Shown here one piece after another: positions 33,584 through 43,327 of a DNA stretch of 64,000 bases. The stretch spans positions 18,290,001 to 18,354,000 of the forward strand of contig CM082576.2 in the NCBI GenBank assembly GCA_040954595.2, written 5' to 3'. Position 1 is the stretch's first letter, and the number at the start of each line of letters is the position of its first letter. This stretch comes from Balanoglossus misakiensis. Its lineage: Eukaryota; Hemichordata. A program made the translations under genes and the position numbers. Under the pieces are notes generated by a model. It ran no database searches, had not been told where the DNA came from, and was given only the letters and a program-made list of their open reading frames with translations.

Positions 33584-34759
33584 TGTTTTTGCAAATCGTG
33601 ATTTCAAAACAGAGATTTTCAATGTTAGAATGTGAAAGTTGCAGGAAATGCGTTCTTGTATAACAAAATTGCTGCGTCATTACCACGATCATGTGATTTT
33701 CTTACTCCTTGGGTTGGTCAAGTTTATTGTCATATATTTGGAGTGCTGGTGGTTTACACAGGGGGTGAGCTGGGCAGCGCCGACATGAACAGACATAGTA
33801 TATGATTAAGTGTACGAAGATAGAGGGTCTGCTATATTGTGGCTGCCTGCTCAGTAATGGGGGCGTAAGTGGAAACAGCGCATAGTAACATTTGAGCTCA
33901 ACATCAAAGCAACATTTTAGGCGATGTTCTGTAATGTGTTGATATTATACATATTAGCTGTGATACACACAGTGGCTATTGAAATTTGTGCGGGAAGAGG
34001 CTGTTTGCACTTGACGGATCCGAAAACGAATGTGATTACGGAAATACGTCTGCAGTAGGGGTCAGCTGATTACTGGTGAGTGGAATCTGTTAACATTTCG
34101 AAGTTTTGAAAGTGGTAGTAATCGCCTTATCGGTGATTTTAACGAGTGGAAACCTGGGTGGTGGCGATTGTGTTGTTGTAGTTTATCTAGCGGTAGTGTG
34201 ATTTTGATGATATGAGAGCCAATGTCAGTTTAATTTGAGTTATATTTCCACACGTACAGAGGCAAGTCCGATACAATATGGCGGCGACCAAGTGTTTTGC
34301 AGAGTTGCTTACGCAATAGACTTACGCAATAATTTATGCTGACATGTCTGAGTTGTAAAAGTGGTATACTATTAATGTTAATCACTTTATCGGTGATTTG
34401 GATGAGTGGATAGGTGGATGGTGACGGTTGTGTAGTTGTAGTTGATCCGGCGGTAGTGAGATTTTGATGATATAAGACGCGATGTCAGTTTTATTTTCAC
34501 ACGTGAACTAGGTATGTCCAATTCAATGTGGCGGCGACCAAGAAGACCATGTATTTCGCAGAATAGCTTACGCAATAATTAAATTAATAATTCCGTGTGG
34601 AAAAGGAAACTGATCTGTTGGTTTATTTTGAGTGATGTATGTGTATTTTTATACTGACATGTTTGTGACTTACTACATTTGCTTCCACATTTTCCTGTTG
34701 TGGTTTATCTGAGGAAAACAATGAATAACTTGTAATATTTTTGTCTATTCTGTTAACAG
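33584..34759. promoter_or_regulatory. probable bidirectional promoter between RPA-like and RepHel genes
   Basis: This lies between the start of the minus-strand RPA-like gene and the first candidate exon of the plus-strand RepHel gene. It holds an imperfect direct duplication of roughly 190 bases, 34120-34325 and 34373-34570, sharing TTATCGGTGATTT, GCGGTAGTG, TTTTGATGATAT, ATGTCAGTTT, GTGGCGGCGACCAAG and GCTTACGCAATA. No TATA box is convincing. The promoter role is inferred from position. Confidence 0.5.
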
Positions 34760-34791
34760 ATTAAGCTGAAGAGATATATCTCAGTCTCAAG
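34760..34791 (+). other. candidate 5' UTR exon of the RepHel gene
   Basis: Acceptor TTAACAG before it and donor GTGAGT after it. Short, non-coding, weakly supported. Confidence 0.35.
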
Positions 34792-35359
34792 GTGAGTGTT
34801 TGATATTGTTTTTGACCATGACCTGAAGGGATAAAGGATGTGGTTTTGAGCTGTTTTCAGGAATATTGTGTGATATTAAAAGTTGTTTGACACTTTAAAA
34901 ATGTTGGAAATACTGGTGAAATGATGTGCCATGATTGGTGTTTATTTCAATGTGTCTTTTTCTGTAAATGAGGGGGGCATTCCTGTGTTCATCCTTTTTT
35001 TTTCTTTTGGTACATATTAGTCAGTGTGACAAAGATTTGGATTTGAATGTGTAGACATGGTTGATTAAAGTAATGCAAGTGTGATTTTGTTTGTTGTGAA
35101 ATGATATTAATCTGTTGATGGTTGGCTATGAAAGTGATATGCATCATTGTTTTTTCCCTGAGAGTTCTGTTGATTTATAATTGTATTTGTAGTTATGTAA
35201 ATATTGTTAACATACAGGGAAATTCAAAGGGCAGTTTCAATTAAATTTTAACAGCTTTTTTGTGCAAGTTTCCCACAGTGTACACTTTGTGAGTATTTTC
35301 TGTATGTTTTGTTGAATCATACAAATTTTCTTAATTACGTTATCTGGTTTATTTTGCAG

Positions 35360-35385
35360 TTTTTGGTCACACAACATAGTTGATG
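35360..35385 (+). other. candidate 5' UTR exon of the RepHel gene
   Basis: Acceptor TTTATTTTGCAG and donor GTAAGT bound 26 bases upstream of the coding exon. A spliced leader of this kind would place the ATG directly at the next acceptor. Confidence 0.4.
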
Positions 35386-35842
35386 GTAAGTGTTATAGAT
35401 ATAGCAGAAGATTTCAAGTGCATTGTAGTTTGTAGAGGTGTACTCAACATAGCTGGTCGAGAGCTTGTGTACTGTATGTATGGTGTACCAGGATTATTGG
35501 TTCTATCCTGGGACATGGTTGGAATTAAAAATGTTGCGAGACAGTTGTAATGATAATGCCCAAGTTATGGTGTAGTTTGATTTCCATGAACAGAATAGAA
35601 GTTTGGTGAGCAAAGCTGCTGTACAACATTTCGTCTGTGTGGCAGGATTATTGATTGTAGCATGGGAGATGGTTTTATTATTTGACAGGGTTGTATTAAT
35701 GCGATTGAATGCTGAAACAAACACAAGGACAAGTAATACAATCACTGAAATGAGGAAATGATTGAAAGGTGTGGAGTATTTCATCAACAATGAGATGGTA
35801 ACTTCTGTTTGGTGATGGTAATCATGTTGAAATATTTTTCAG

Positions 35843-38800
35843 ATGCCTCGTAAGAAGAACTGGAGGAAGAGTGATGCGCAGAAGAAGCGGTTGGGTTTGG
35901 TTCGTGTCCCACCAACCAGTGATATTGTCACTCAGGGCCAATGTGTCCTGTCTGATCAAAACAATGCTAATGAAATGGAAAATGAATGTGGAAATTATGT
36001 CCTTCGGGATGCTAATAACTTGCAAAATGAATCTGATGGTGTCCTTCGGGATCATGATAACTTGCGAAATAAATCGGATGGTGTCCTTCGGGATCTTGAT
36101 AACTTGCAAAATGAATCTAATGGTGTCCTTCGGGATCTTGATAACTTGCAATATGAATGTGAAGGTGTCCTTCGGGATCTTGATAACTTACAATATGAAT
36201 GTGAAGGTGTCCTTCGGGATCATGGCGAAGAAGGTGTAGATTTGGAGGGCGCAAGTAAAACTATGGCAGATGATGTTGCACATGATGAAGGTGATCAAAG
36301 AGGATTTACTGTTGATCATGAAGTTGAGGAGACTTATGTGATGGGCGAGGTTGATAATATGAAAATAGCAAGAGTTACAGAGAGTGTTGGAAATGATTCA
36401 CAAGATTTAGATAATGTTGGTACCGAAACCAGTGAATATTTATTTTGTCCAATTACGTCTGTGATACAGCATGAGTTATGTGTCAAACTTCAGTTACATA
36501 ATGAAACTACTATTGAGTGTGTAAATGGGATTGAGGGTGCGGAAGCTGGTGAACCGTGTAAAATAAAGTCAATTGTTGGTGATGGTAACTGTTTGTTTCG
36601 GGCGTTGTCATATGCTGTAAGTGGAAGTGAGAGAAATCACAGAGTGATGCGAAAAGCCATTGTTAATCACTTGAAAGTCAATGAGAATGCATATTTAGAT
36701 TTCATAAAGTCAATGGGATATACATCAGTTGCAGACTACATTGAAAAGTCTAGAATGGATTGCCTTAACATTTGGGGTTCCGAAGTTGAAATCTTCGCAG
36801 GAGCAAACTTGTTGAATACTGACATATATGTCCATACCATTGGCAGATGGTGGAAACACCCTTGCACTGAATTTAATGAGAGGAATTGCAGTCGAGGTGA
36901 TGGTATCTATATTTATCATCTGAATCAAAATCATTTTGATGTTGTTGAGTGTGTCAAAACACCTAACTTGAAAACATGTCACTGCACACATACTGATTGT
37001 GATGTACAAGTGTCTAGTGTAAATGTGACTGACAACTGCAAATCTGTTACAAGTAGTGAGATATCTTCTTCACAAAGGAAGTGTCCAAATAAGACAGGAA
37101 TTGTGAATGACAATTTGAATGCACTGGGGATTGAAAGTAGAGTTAAGAGGAAAAGGCCGATGAGTACACGGCTGAGAAAGAAACTGAGAAAAGTGAAATA
37201 TCAACAGAAAGAAAGTATGGAAACTGCATCTGGTGCAAATGTTAAAACAAAGAGCAGTAGGGCTGATAGACAGCGTGCGTTGTATCATAGTAATTGTGAA
37301 ATCAGAGAGCAACTGAAATTGAAAAGTAAAAGAAAGTACCATGATGATATAACATACAAAGAGGTTAAGAAACAGAAATTGTCAGACAAGTACCAGGAGG
37401 ACATTTTGTTTCGTGAAGCCACAAAGGTGAAATTGTCAGAGAAGTACCGGCATGACACATTGTTTCGTGAAGCCACGAAGTTGAAGTTGGCTGAGAAGTA
37501 CCGTCATGACACATTGTTTCGTGAAGCCACGAAGGTGAAATTGTCAGAGAAGTACAGACATGACTCATTGTATCGTGAAGCAAAGAAGGGGAAATTTACA
37601 GAGAAATATAAGCATGACAATTTGTTTCGTGAAACAAAGAAGGTGAAATTGTCACAGAAGTACAGGCATGACGCATTGTTTCGTGAAACAAAGAAGGTGA
37701 AATTGTCACAGAAGTACTGGCATGATGCATTGTTTCGTGAAACAAAGAAGGTGAAATTGTCACAGAAGTACCTACATGACACATTGTATCGTGAAGGAAA
37801 GAAAGGGAAATTTACAGAGAAATATGAGCATGATGATTTGTTTCGAAAATCTGAGAAAACAAGATTTTCACACAAATATCACCACGATGAGGGATTTCGT
37901 GACAAGAAAAAATGGGAATTTTGTGAACAATATAGAAAAATCCCCCTAGTCAGACAAAATCAGCAGAGACAATGTTCACAAAGGTACAAACAAAACCCTG
38001 ACTATAGAGAGAGTGTATTGGAGAGAACGAGAAGAGAAAGAGAACAGAAGACAATGCAAAAGGGGAATTTAGATTATGTTGTTGCTGCTTTTCGAAATCA
38101 GGTATCAAATGGTCCTGACTGTGTGTGTTCTGCTTGCCACAGGCGACTTTTCAGAAAGCAAGTAATTCTTTGCAGAAGGGATAAGTATGCGAGTAAAATT
38201 GCATCATGTGATATTGCTGAGAATTGCATTACAGAAGATTATGTACATAGATGTAGTTTATTATGTCCTGTTGAGTGCCCACTTGAGAATAGTGCAGCTA
38301 GTAAGGAGTGGATTTGTTACACATGTGACACAAAACTGTTGCGTGGAAAGATGCCAGTTCAAGCTGTTGCAAACAATCTCCATGTGAACCCAATTCCTCA
38401 TGAATTGGAATGCCTGAATTCTCTAGAACAACATCTGATTGCATTACATATTCCATTTATGAAAATGCTTGCATTGCCAAAAGGTGGTCAGAATGGTGTT
38501 CATGGACCTGTTGTATGTGTCCCATCAAATATTGAGAAAGCTACAAGTATTTTGCCACGAGGTGAATTGGATGATCAAATGATAAAGGTTAAACTGAAGC
38601 GAAAATTGACTTACAAGGGTTCTTATCAGTATCAGTTTGTAACTAAAAGCCACATTCAGAATGCATTGGATTACTTACAGAGAAATAACAAGTGGTATAA
38701 TGATGTGAAATTCAATGTTGATTGGGAAAATAGTCTTGAGAAAACAAAAGATGAACCCTCAGAAATCAAAGATATTGATGCAGATGATGTGGCAGATGAT

Positions 38801-41800
38801 GGAAATGACTCTGACAAAGAAACTAATGGAATATTCATGGACACATGCTTTCAGCCAGTCAATATAGCTCAAGATATTCTTGATTATCACTTTGATGCTA
38901 TAATCTCTGTTGCTCCTGCAGAAGGTAATGTACCTGTTAGTGTTTTGATGGAGAAATTCAATGAAGCAAAGTGCTTTCCAGTGTTATTTCCAACTGGGTC
39001 ACCAACATTTCATGATGACAGAGAAATTAAAATTACTATAGGGCGATACTTGCAAAGTCGTTTGATGAATGCAAGCAATAGGTTTGCACAAAATACAGAC
39101 TACATATTCTATTCACAGTATTTATCAGAAATTGAGCAGGTTGTATCTAATGTGTCTATTGCATTGAGAAAAGGAACTGCACATGCTTGTGGTAGAAAAG
39201 TAACATCTGATGTTTTGACTGACAGAGAATATTTGCAAGAAATTTTGAAGTGTGATGAAGGTTACAAGTTTTTGAAACCTATTAGGGGGACACCCCCTTA
39301 CTGGCAAGCTACACAGAAAGATTTGTTTGCAATGATCAGACAGCTAGGTATACCAACATGGTTCTGTTCATTTTCTTCTGCTGATTTGCGATGGAAAGAA
39401 CTGATTGAGACATTACTTCGTGGTGAAGGTGATACACGTAATGCAGAGGACCTTGATTGGTCTGAGAAATGTGGTATTTTGAAGCGTAACCCAGTAACAG
39501 CTGCAAGAATGTTTGATCATCGGTTTCAATGTTTTCTGAAAGATGTCATTATGTCACCGGCCAATCCTATTGGCAAAATCAAAGATTACTTTTATCGAGT
39601 AGAATTCCAACAACGTGGGTCACCCCACACTCACTGCTTATTTTGGGTTGAAGATGCACCCAGAGTAGACAAGAATTCTGATGATGAAGTGGTTGATTTT
39701 GTTGACATATATGTTACATGTGAAATGCCATCATCTGACAATGATGAAGAATTACATGACATTGTTAAATCAGTTCAGAAACACAGCACACGCCATTCAA
39801 TATCTTGCAAGAAGAAAAATACTAATTGTAGATTTAATTTCCCACGGCCACCATCAAAAGAGACATTTGTATGCCGCCCTGTTGACAGTGTAGTGAATAA
39901 AGTACCAGAAGATCTGGAAAACGCGGAGAGTCGAGAAGCATTTGAAATTGCCGTTTCACAGTTGAGTGTTTCACCAGTGGAGCAAATGATGGCTACAAAA
40001 CTTCTAGAGAAACTTTGGATGGCAATGAATGACAAGGAGAAAGAGTATGATACTATAGATGACTTATTTGCTGAAGTTGGTACATCTCAGGAAGCCTATG
40101 AGAGAGCACATTCAATTGTTTCCAAAAAGACAAGTATAGTTATGAAACGTCAGCCTAGTGATGTGTGGGTAAACCAATACAATGCTTGTCTTCTGCGTTG
40201 CTGGAATGCAAATATGGATATCCAGTTTGTTGTTGATGCATATGCATGTGTTGTGTATATTGTATCATACATTTCCAAGGCAGAAAGAGAGATGGGTTTA
40301 CTTCTGGAGCACGCGCAGAGAGAAGCTAACAAGGAAGGAAATATGGATGCTAAATCTGCATTGCAACAGTTGGGCAGTGTATATTTGCACAACAGAGAAG
40401 TAAGTGCTCAGGAGGCTGTATATAGAGTGTGTGGATTGAAATTGAAGCAATCATCTCGAAAAGTCCAGTTTATTCCAACTGGAGAGAATCCTATCAAAAT
40501 GAGTTTACCATTTGCCACAATAAGAAACAAAATGAAGGGAAACGAGGTAGATGAGGAAAGCATCTGGATGCATAGTATTGTTGACAGATACAAGAACAGA
40601 CCAAATGGGATAGATTTTGATAACATGTGTCTTGCTACATTTTGCTCAGAATACAGAATAGTTTCAAAATCAGAAGTTGTGAATGTCATTGATGAGAAAC
40701 GAAAGAGTCCTCTAGTAAAGTTACAAAATGATATTGGCTATATGCAAAAGAGATCACAAACTGAACCAGCTGTCATCAGATATGCAAGATTCTCAGTGAC
40801 GAAATATCCAGAGAAGTATTATCGCAGTATCTTGGAACTCTTTCTACCATACCGGGTTGATGCACAACTGAAACCTAGTGGTTTTGAATCCTACGAGGAT
40901 TTCTATCGTGTTGGTGCTGTGAAATGTGGATCTGAATCTGTAGAAAAAGTGAAGGACATAGTGGAAAGAAACAAAGCACTGTATGAAAAAGAGGCTGATG
41001 CTGTTGATATGGCTGAAGAATTCCTTGGTGGGAATAATGAACCACTGGAAGATGCATGGGCACAAATCTGTCCAGAAAATGAATTAGACAGATTGGAATG
41101 TATTGAGGAAGGCAAGAAATGCAATGACGATGATCATGGAGATGAAACAGATGATATTCCAGAGTTGGTGGCAAAAGCGCAAGGTGATTGCAGTATAGAG
41201 ATTGCTACTTCAACATCAAGAGCAGAGATTGCAGCAATGTGTAGATCATTGAACAAAGAACAAGCTGAAGTGTTCTATTGTGTCAGACAGTGGTGTTTGG
41301 ATAAAAGCAATGGGAAAAATCCAGAGCCTTTTTATTTATTTTTGAGTGGTGGTGCTGGCACTGGAAAAAGCCATTTGATCAAGACGTTGTATCATGAAGC
41401 CAAACGAATTCTAGCTCGTGTATTGCCAAACCCAGATGAAATGTCTGTAATGCTCACAGCTCCAACGGGTGTAGCTGCATTTAATATACAAGGAGAAACA
41501 CTGCATCATGCATTTTCAATAGCAGTTGACTCAAAGCTACCGTATCAGCCACTGCATGAGGAGAAGATAAACAGTCTCTGTTCAAAACTTGGAAATCTTG
41601 AAATTTTAATAATAGATGAAATTTCTATGGTTGATAAAAAGTTATTGCACTATGTTCACGGAAGATTAAGACAACTCAAACAACGCTCAAGTCAGGCACC
41701 ATTTGGAAATGTCAGCGTAATTGCTGTTGGTGATTTTTACCAACTTCCACCTATGAAAGGAAGTCCACTATGCATAGACAATGATGTCATTAGTTTATGG

Positions 41801-43327
41801 AGTGATATTTTCAGGATGGTCGAGCTTACTGAAATAATGCGACAGAAGGATAGTGGATTTGCAGAAGCATTAAATCGCTTAAGACTTCACAAGAAGGGAG
41901 AGGCACTGAAAGCAAATGACTTGGAAATGTTTCAGAAATGTATCACTGGTGAATCGTCTGAGGCAATTCACATTTTTGGTACAAATGCAGAAGTAAATAA
42001 ATGCAATGTTACAATGCTTCATTCTGTATGTTCAGATCCTGTGTGTATTGAAGCAGAAGATTTCATCAAAAATGCTACAACAGGAAAATTGGAAAGAAAG
42101 GAAGGTCACCATACAAAAGTCTACAGAACTATGTTGCCTAAAAGTGTAAGTCTAGCCATTGGTGCACGAGTTCAATTGACACAAAATATAGATGTTTCTG
42201 ATGGGCTGGTGAATGGTGTATTTGGAACAGTCTGTTATATCGAAGTGAAGGAAACTGGGACTTTCCCAATGGCTGTTTATGTGGTGTTTGATAATGTAAG
42301 TGTTGGGCAAAAGTTGCGCAGAAAAACACCTATTGTAGTTCAGTTACCAGAAAGGAGCACACGTATTGAACCTCAGGAATTGTCTGTTGCAATTAATGGT
42401 GGTATAAGGAGACAGTTTCCCCTGAAACTAGCATGGGCATGTACAGTGCACAAGGTACAAGGATTGACAGTTGATAAAGCTGTTGTTAGTTTAAAGAAGA
42501 TGTTTGCACCGGGACAGGCATATGTTGCATTGAGTCGAGTGACATCATTGGAAGGTCTTGTCATTGATGAATTTGAAACATCATCTATTTATTGCAATCC
42601 AAAGGTACAGGTTGCTTTGGCAGAAATGCCGAAATTTCTTGATACATGTAAAACAAAGTTGGAAACAAGTCATGCTTGCACTTTCATAATGCATAATATT
42701 GAGGGTGTTCAAAACCACATTGAAGATCTTCGTATTGGTGCTGAATACTTGGAGTCTGACTTCATTTGTTTGACAGAAACATGGTTATCAGAGAAAACAT
42801 TAGAATCTGATATAGAAGTCAGTGGTTTTGTATTTAGTCACAAACCTCGAAGTTTATCTTATAATCAATTTTATAAGAACACTGCAACTTTGCAATCACA
42901 ACATAGAGGTGGTGTTGGAGTGTACTGCACTATATCCAAGACTGTTGACATTTTGCATCTACCTGTTTGTAACCTAGAATATATGGCATTTTATGTCCAA
43001 GACATCAATGTGACAGTAGCAGTAGTTTACAGACCACCATCATACAAATCAGAGACATTCAGGAAGAACTTGCTTCTTTTAGTAAGTGAAATGGATAAAC
43101 GTCATGGTGGGACAGTGATCATGGGTGATTTCAATGAAAACATTTCCACATCATCATCTCTTGTGGATTTAATGCAATGCTGTGGTTTCAAGCAGTGTGT
43201 TAATACAGCAACCACAGAAGCAGGTACATTGATTGACCATGTGTATGTGAAAGGCATAGAAAATGTCACAGTAGAGATTGTACCCAAATACTTTAGTTTT
43301 CATGAAGCCATACGCATTCAGATTTGA
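35843..43327 (+). CDS. Helentron transposase: OTU - Rep - PIF1-like helicase - endonuclease
   Basis: 2494 residues, open throughout; ATG follows an AATATTTTTCAG acceptor. It replicates and mobilises the element by rolling-circle cutting and unwinding. About 52-130: five or six 14-residue repeats (GVLRDLDNLQNES). OTU cysteine-protease fold: D247-G-N-C250, His about 364 in NQNHFDVV. About 497-730: some thirteen 18-residue repeats (KYRHDTLFREATKVKLSE type), highly charged. Rep: HUH-type pair H1262-T-H1264 in QRGSPHTH, with candidate nicking Tyr 1472 and 1476. Helicase: Walker A GGAGTGKS ending 1843, DEIS Walker B, GDFYQLPP, and the late HKVQGLTVDKA and YVALSRV motifs. Endonuclease of APE type, about 2285-2494: LTETWL, MGDFN, LIDHVYV. 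The final canonical SDH reads SFHEAI. Confidence 0.95.
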   Translation: MPRKKNWRKSDAQKKRLGLVRVPPTSDIVTQGQCVLSDQNNANEMENECGNYVLRDANNLQNESDGVLRDHDNLRNKSDGVLRDLDNLQNESNGVLRDLDNLQYECEGVLRDLDNLQYECEGVLRDHGEEGVDLEGASKTMADDVAHDEGDQRGFTVDHEVEETYVMGEVDNMKIARVTESVGNDSQDLDNVGTETSEYLFCPITSVIQHELCVKLQLHNETTIECVNGIEGAEAGEPCKIKSIVGDGNCLFRALSYAVSGSERNHRVMRKAIVNHLKVNENAYLDFIKSMGYTSVADYIEKSRMDCLNIWGSEVEIFAGANLLNTDIYVHTIGRWWKHPCTEFNERNCSRGDGIYIYHLNQNHFDVVECVKTPNLKTCHCTHTDCDVQVSSVNVTDNCKSVTSSEISSSQRKCPNKTGIVNDNLNALGIESRVKRKRPMSTRLRKKLRKVKYQQKESMETASGANVKTKSSRADRQRALYHSNCEIREQLKLKSKRKYHDDITYKEVKKQKLSDKYQEDILFREATKVKLSEKYRHDTLFREATKLKLAEKYRHDTLFREATKVKLSEKYRHDSLYREAKKGKFTEKYKHDNLFRETKKVKLSQKYRHDALFRETKKVKLSQKYWHDALFRETKKVKLSQKYLHDTLYREGKKGKFTEKYEHDDLFRKSEKTRFSHKYHHDEGFRDKKKWEFCEQYRKIPLVRQNQQRQCSQRYKQNPDYRESVLERTRREREQKTMQKGNLDYVVAAFRNQVSNGPDCVCSACHRRLFRKQVILCRRDKYASKIASCDIAENCITEDYVHRCSLLCPVECPLENSAASKEWICYTCDTKLLRGKMPVQAVANNLHVNPIPHELECLNSLEQHLIALHIPFMKMLALPKGGQNGVHGPVVCVPSNIEKATSILPRGELDDQMIKVKLKRKLTYKGSYQYQFVTKSHIQNALDYLQRNNKWYNDVKFNVDWENSLEKTKDEPSEIKDIDADDVADDGNDSDKETNGIFMDTCFQPVNIAQDILDYHFDAIISVAPAEGNVPVSVLMEKFNEAKCFPVLFPTGSPTFHDDREIKITIGRYLQSRLMNASNRFAQNTDYIFYSQYLSEIEQVVSNVSIALRKGTAHACGRKVTSDVLTDREYLQEILKCDEGYKFLKPIRGTPPYWQATQKDLFAMIRQLGIPTWFCSFSSADLRWKELIETLLRGEGDTRNAEDLDWSEKCGILKRNPVTAARMFDHRFQCFLKDVIMSPANPIGKIKDYFYRVEFQQRGSPHTHCLFWVEDAPRVDKNSDDEVVDFVDIYVTCEMPSSDNDEELHDIVKSVQKHSTRHSISCKKKNTNCRFNFPRPPSKETFVCRPVDSVVNKVPEDLENAESREAFEIAVSQLSVSPVEQMMATKLLEKLWMAMNDKEKEYDTIDDLFAEVGTSQEAYERAHSIVSKKTSIVMKRQPSDVWVNQYNACLLRCWNANMDIQFVVDAYACVVYIVSYISKAEREMGLLLEHAQREANKEGNMDAKSALQQLGSVYLHNREVSAQEAVYRVCGLKLKQSSRKVQFIPTGENPIKMSLPFATIRNKMKGNEVDEESIWMHSIVDRYKNRPNGIDFDNMCLATFCSEYRIVSKSEVVNVIDEKRKSPLVKLQNDIGYMQKRSQTEPAVIRYARFSVTKYPEKYYRSILELFLPYRVDAQLKPSGFESYEDFYRVGAVKCGSESVEKVKDIVERNKALYEKEADAVDMAEEFLGGNNEPLEDAWAQICPENELDRLECIEEGKKCNDDDHGDETDDIPELVAKAQGDCSIEIATSTSRAEIAAMCRSLNKEQAEVFYCVRQWCLDKSNGKNPEPFYLFLSGGAGTGKSHLIKTLYHEAKRILARVLPNPDEMSVMLTAPTGVAAFNIQGETLHHAFSIAVDSKLPYQPLHEEKINSLCSKLGNLEILIIDEISMVDKKLLHYVHGRLRQLKQRSSQAPFGNVSVIAVGDFYQLPPMKGSPLCIDNDVISLWSDIFRMVELTEIMRQKDSGFAEALNRLRLHKKGEALKANDLEMFQKCITGESSEAIHIFGTNAEVNKCNVTMLHSVCSDPVCIEAEDFIKNATTGKLERKEGHHTKVYRTMLPKSVSLAIGARVQLTQNIDVSDGLVNGVFGTVCYIEVKETGTFPMAVYVVFDNVSVGQKLRRKTPIVVQLPERSTRIEPQELSVAINGGIRRQFPLKLAWACTVHKVQGLTVDKAVVSLKKMFAPGQAYVALSRVTSLEGLVIDEFETSSIYCNPKVQVALAEMPKFLDTCKTKLETSHACTFIMHNIEGVQNHIEDLRIGAEYLESDFICLTETWLSEKTLESDIEVSGFVFSHKPRSLSYNQFYKNTATLQSQHRGGVGVYCTISKTVDILHLPVCNLEYMAFYVQDINVTVAVVYRPPSYKSETFRKNLLLLVSEMDKRHGGTVIMGDFNENISTSSSLVDLMQCCGFKQCVNTATTEAGTLIDHVYVKGIENVTVEIVPKYFSFHEAIRIQI
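35997..36228 (+). repeat. 42-bp coding tandem repeat
   Basis: Five to six copies of a 42-base unit (GTCCTTCGGGATCTTGATAA core) at the N-terminus of the Helentron protein, each giving 14 residues. Confidence 0.85.
37333..38034 (+). repeat. 54-bp coding tandem repeat
   Basis: About thirteen copies of a 54-base unit between the OTU and Rep domains, each 18 residues with conserved K-Y-x-H-D and F-R-E positions. Outer copies are more diverged than the central ones. Confidence 0.85.

Noticed and set aside
35843-43327. Reading the 2494-residue frame as a host DNA helicase or deubiquitinase
   Set aside because: OTU, HUH Rep, PIF1-like helicase and AP endonuclease in one frame inside Helentron termini is the Helentron signature.
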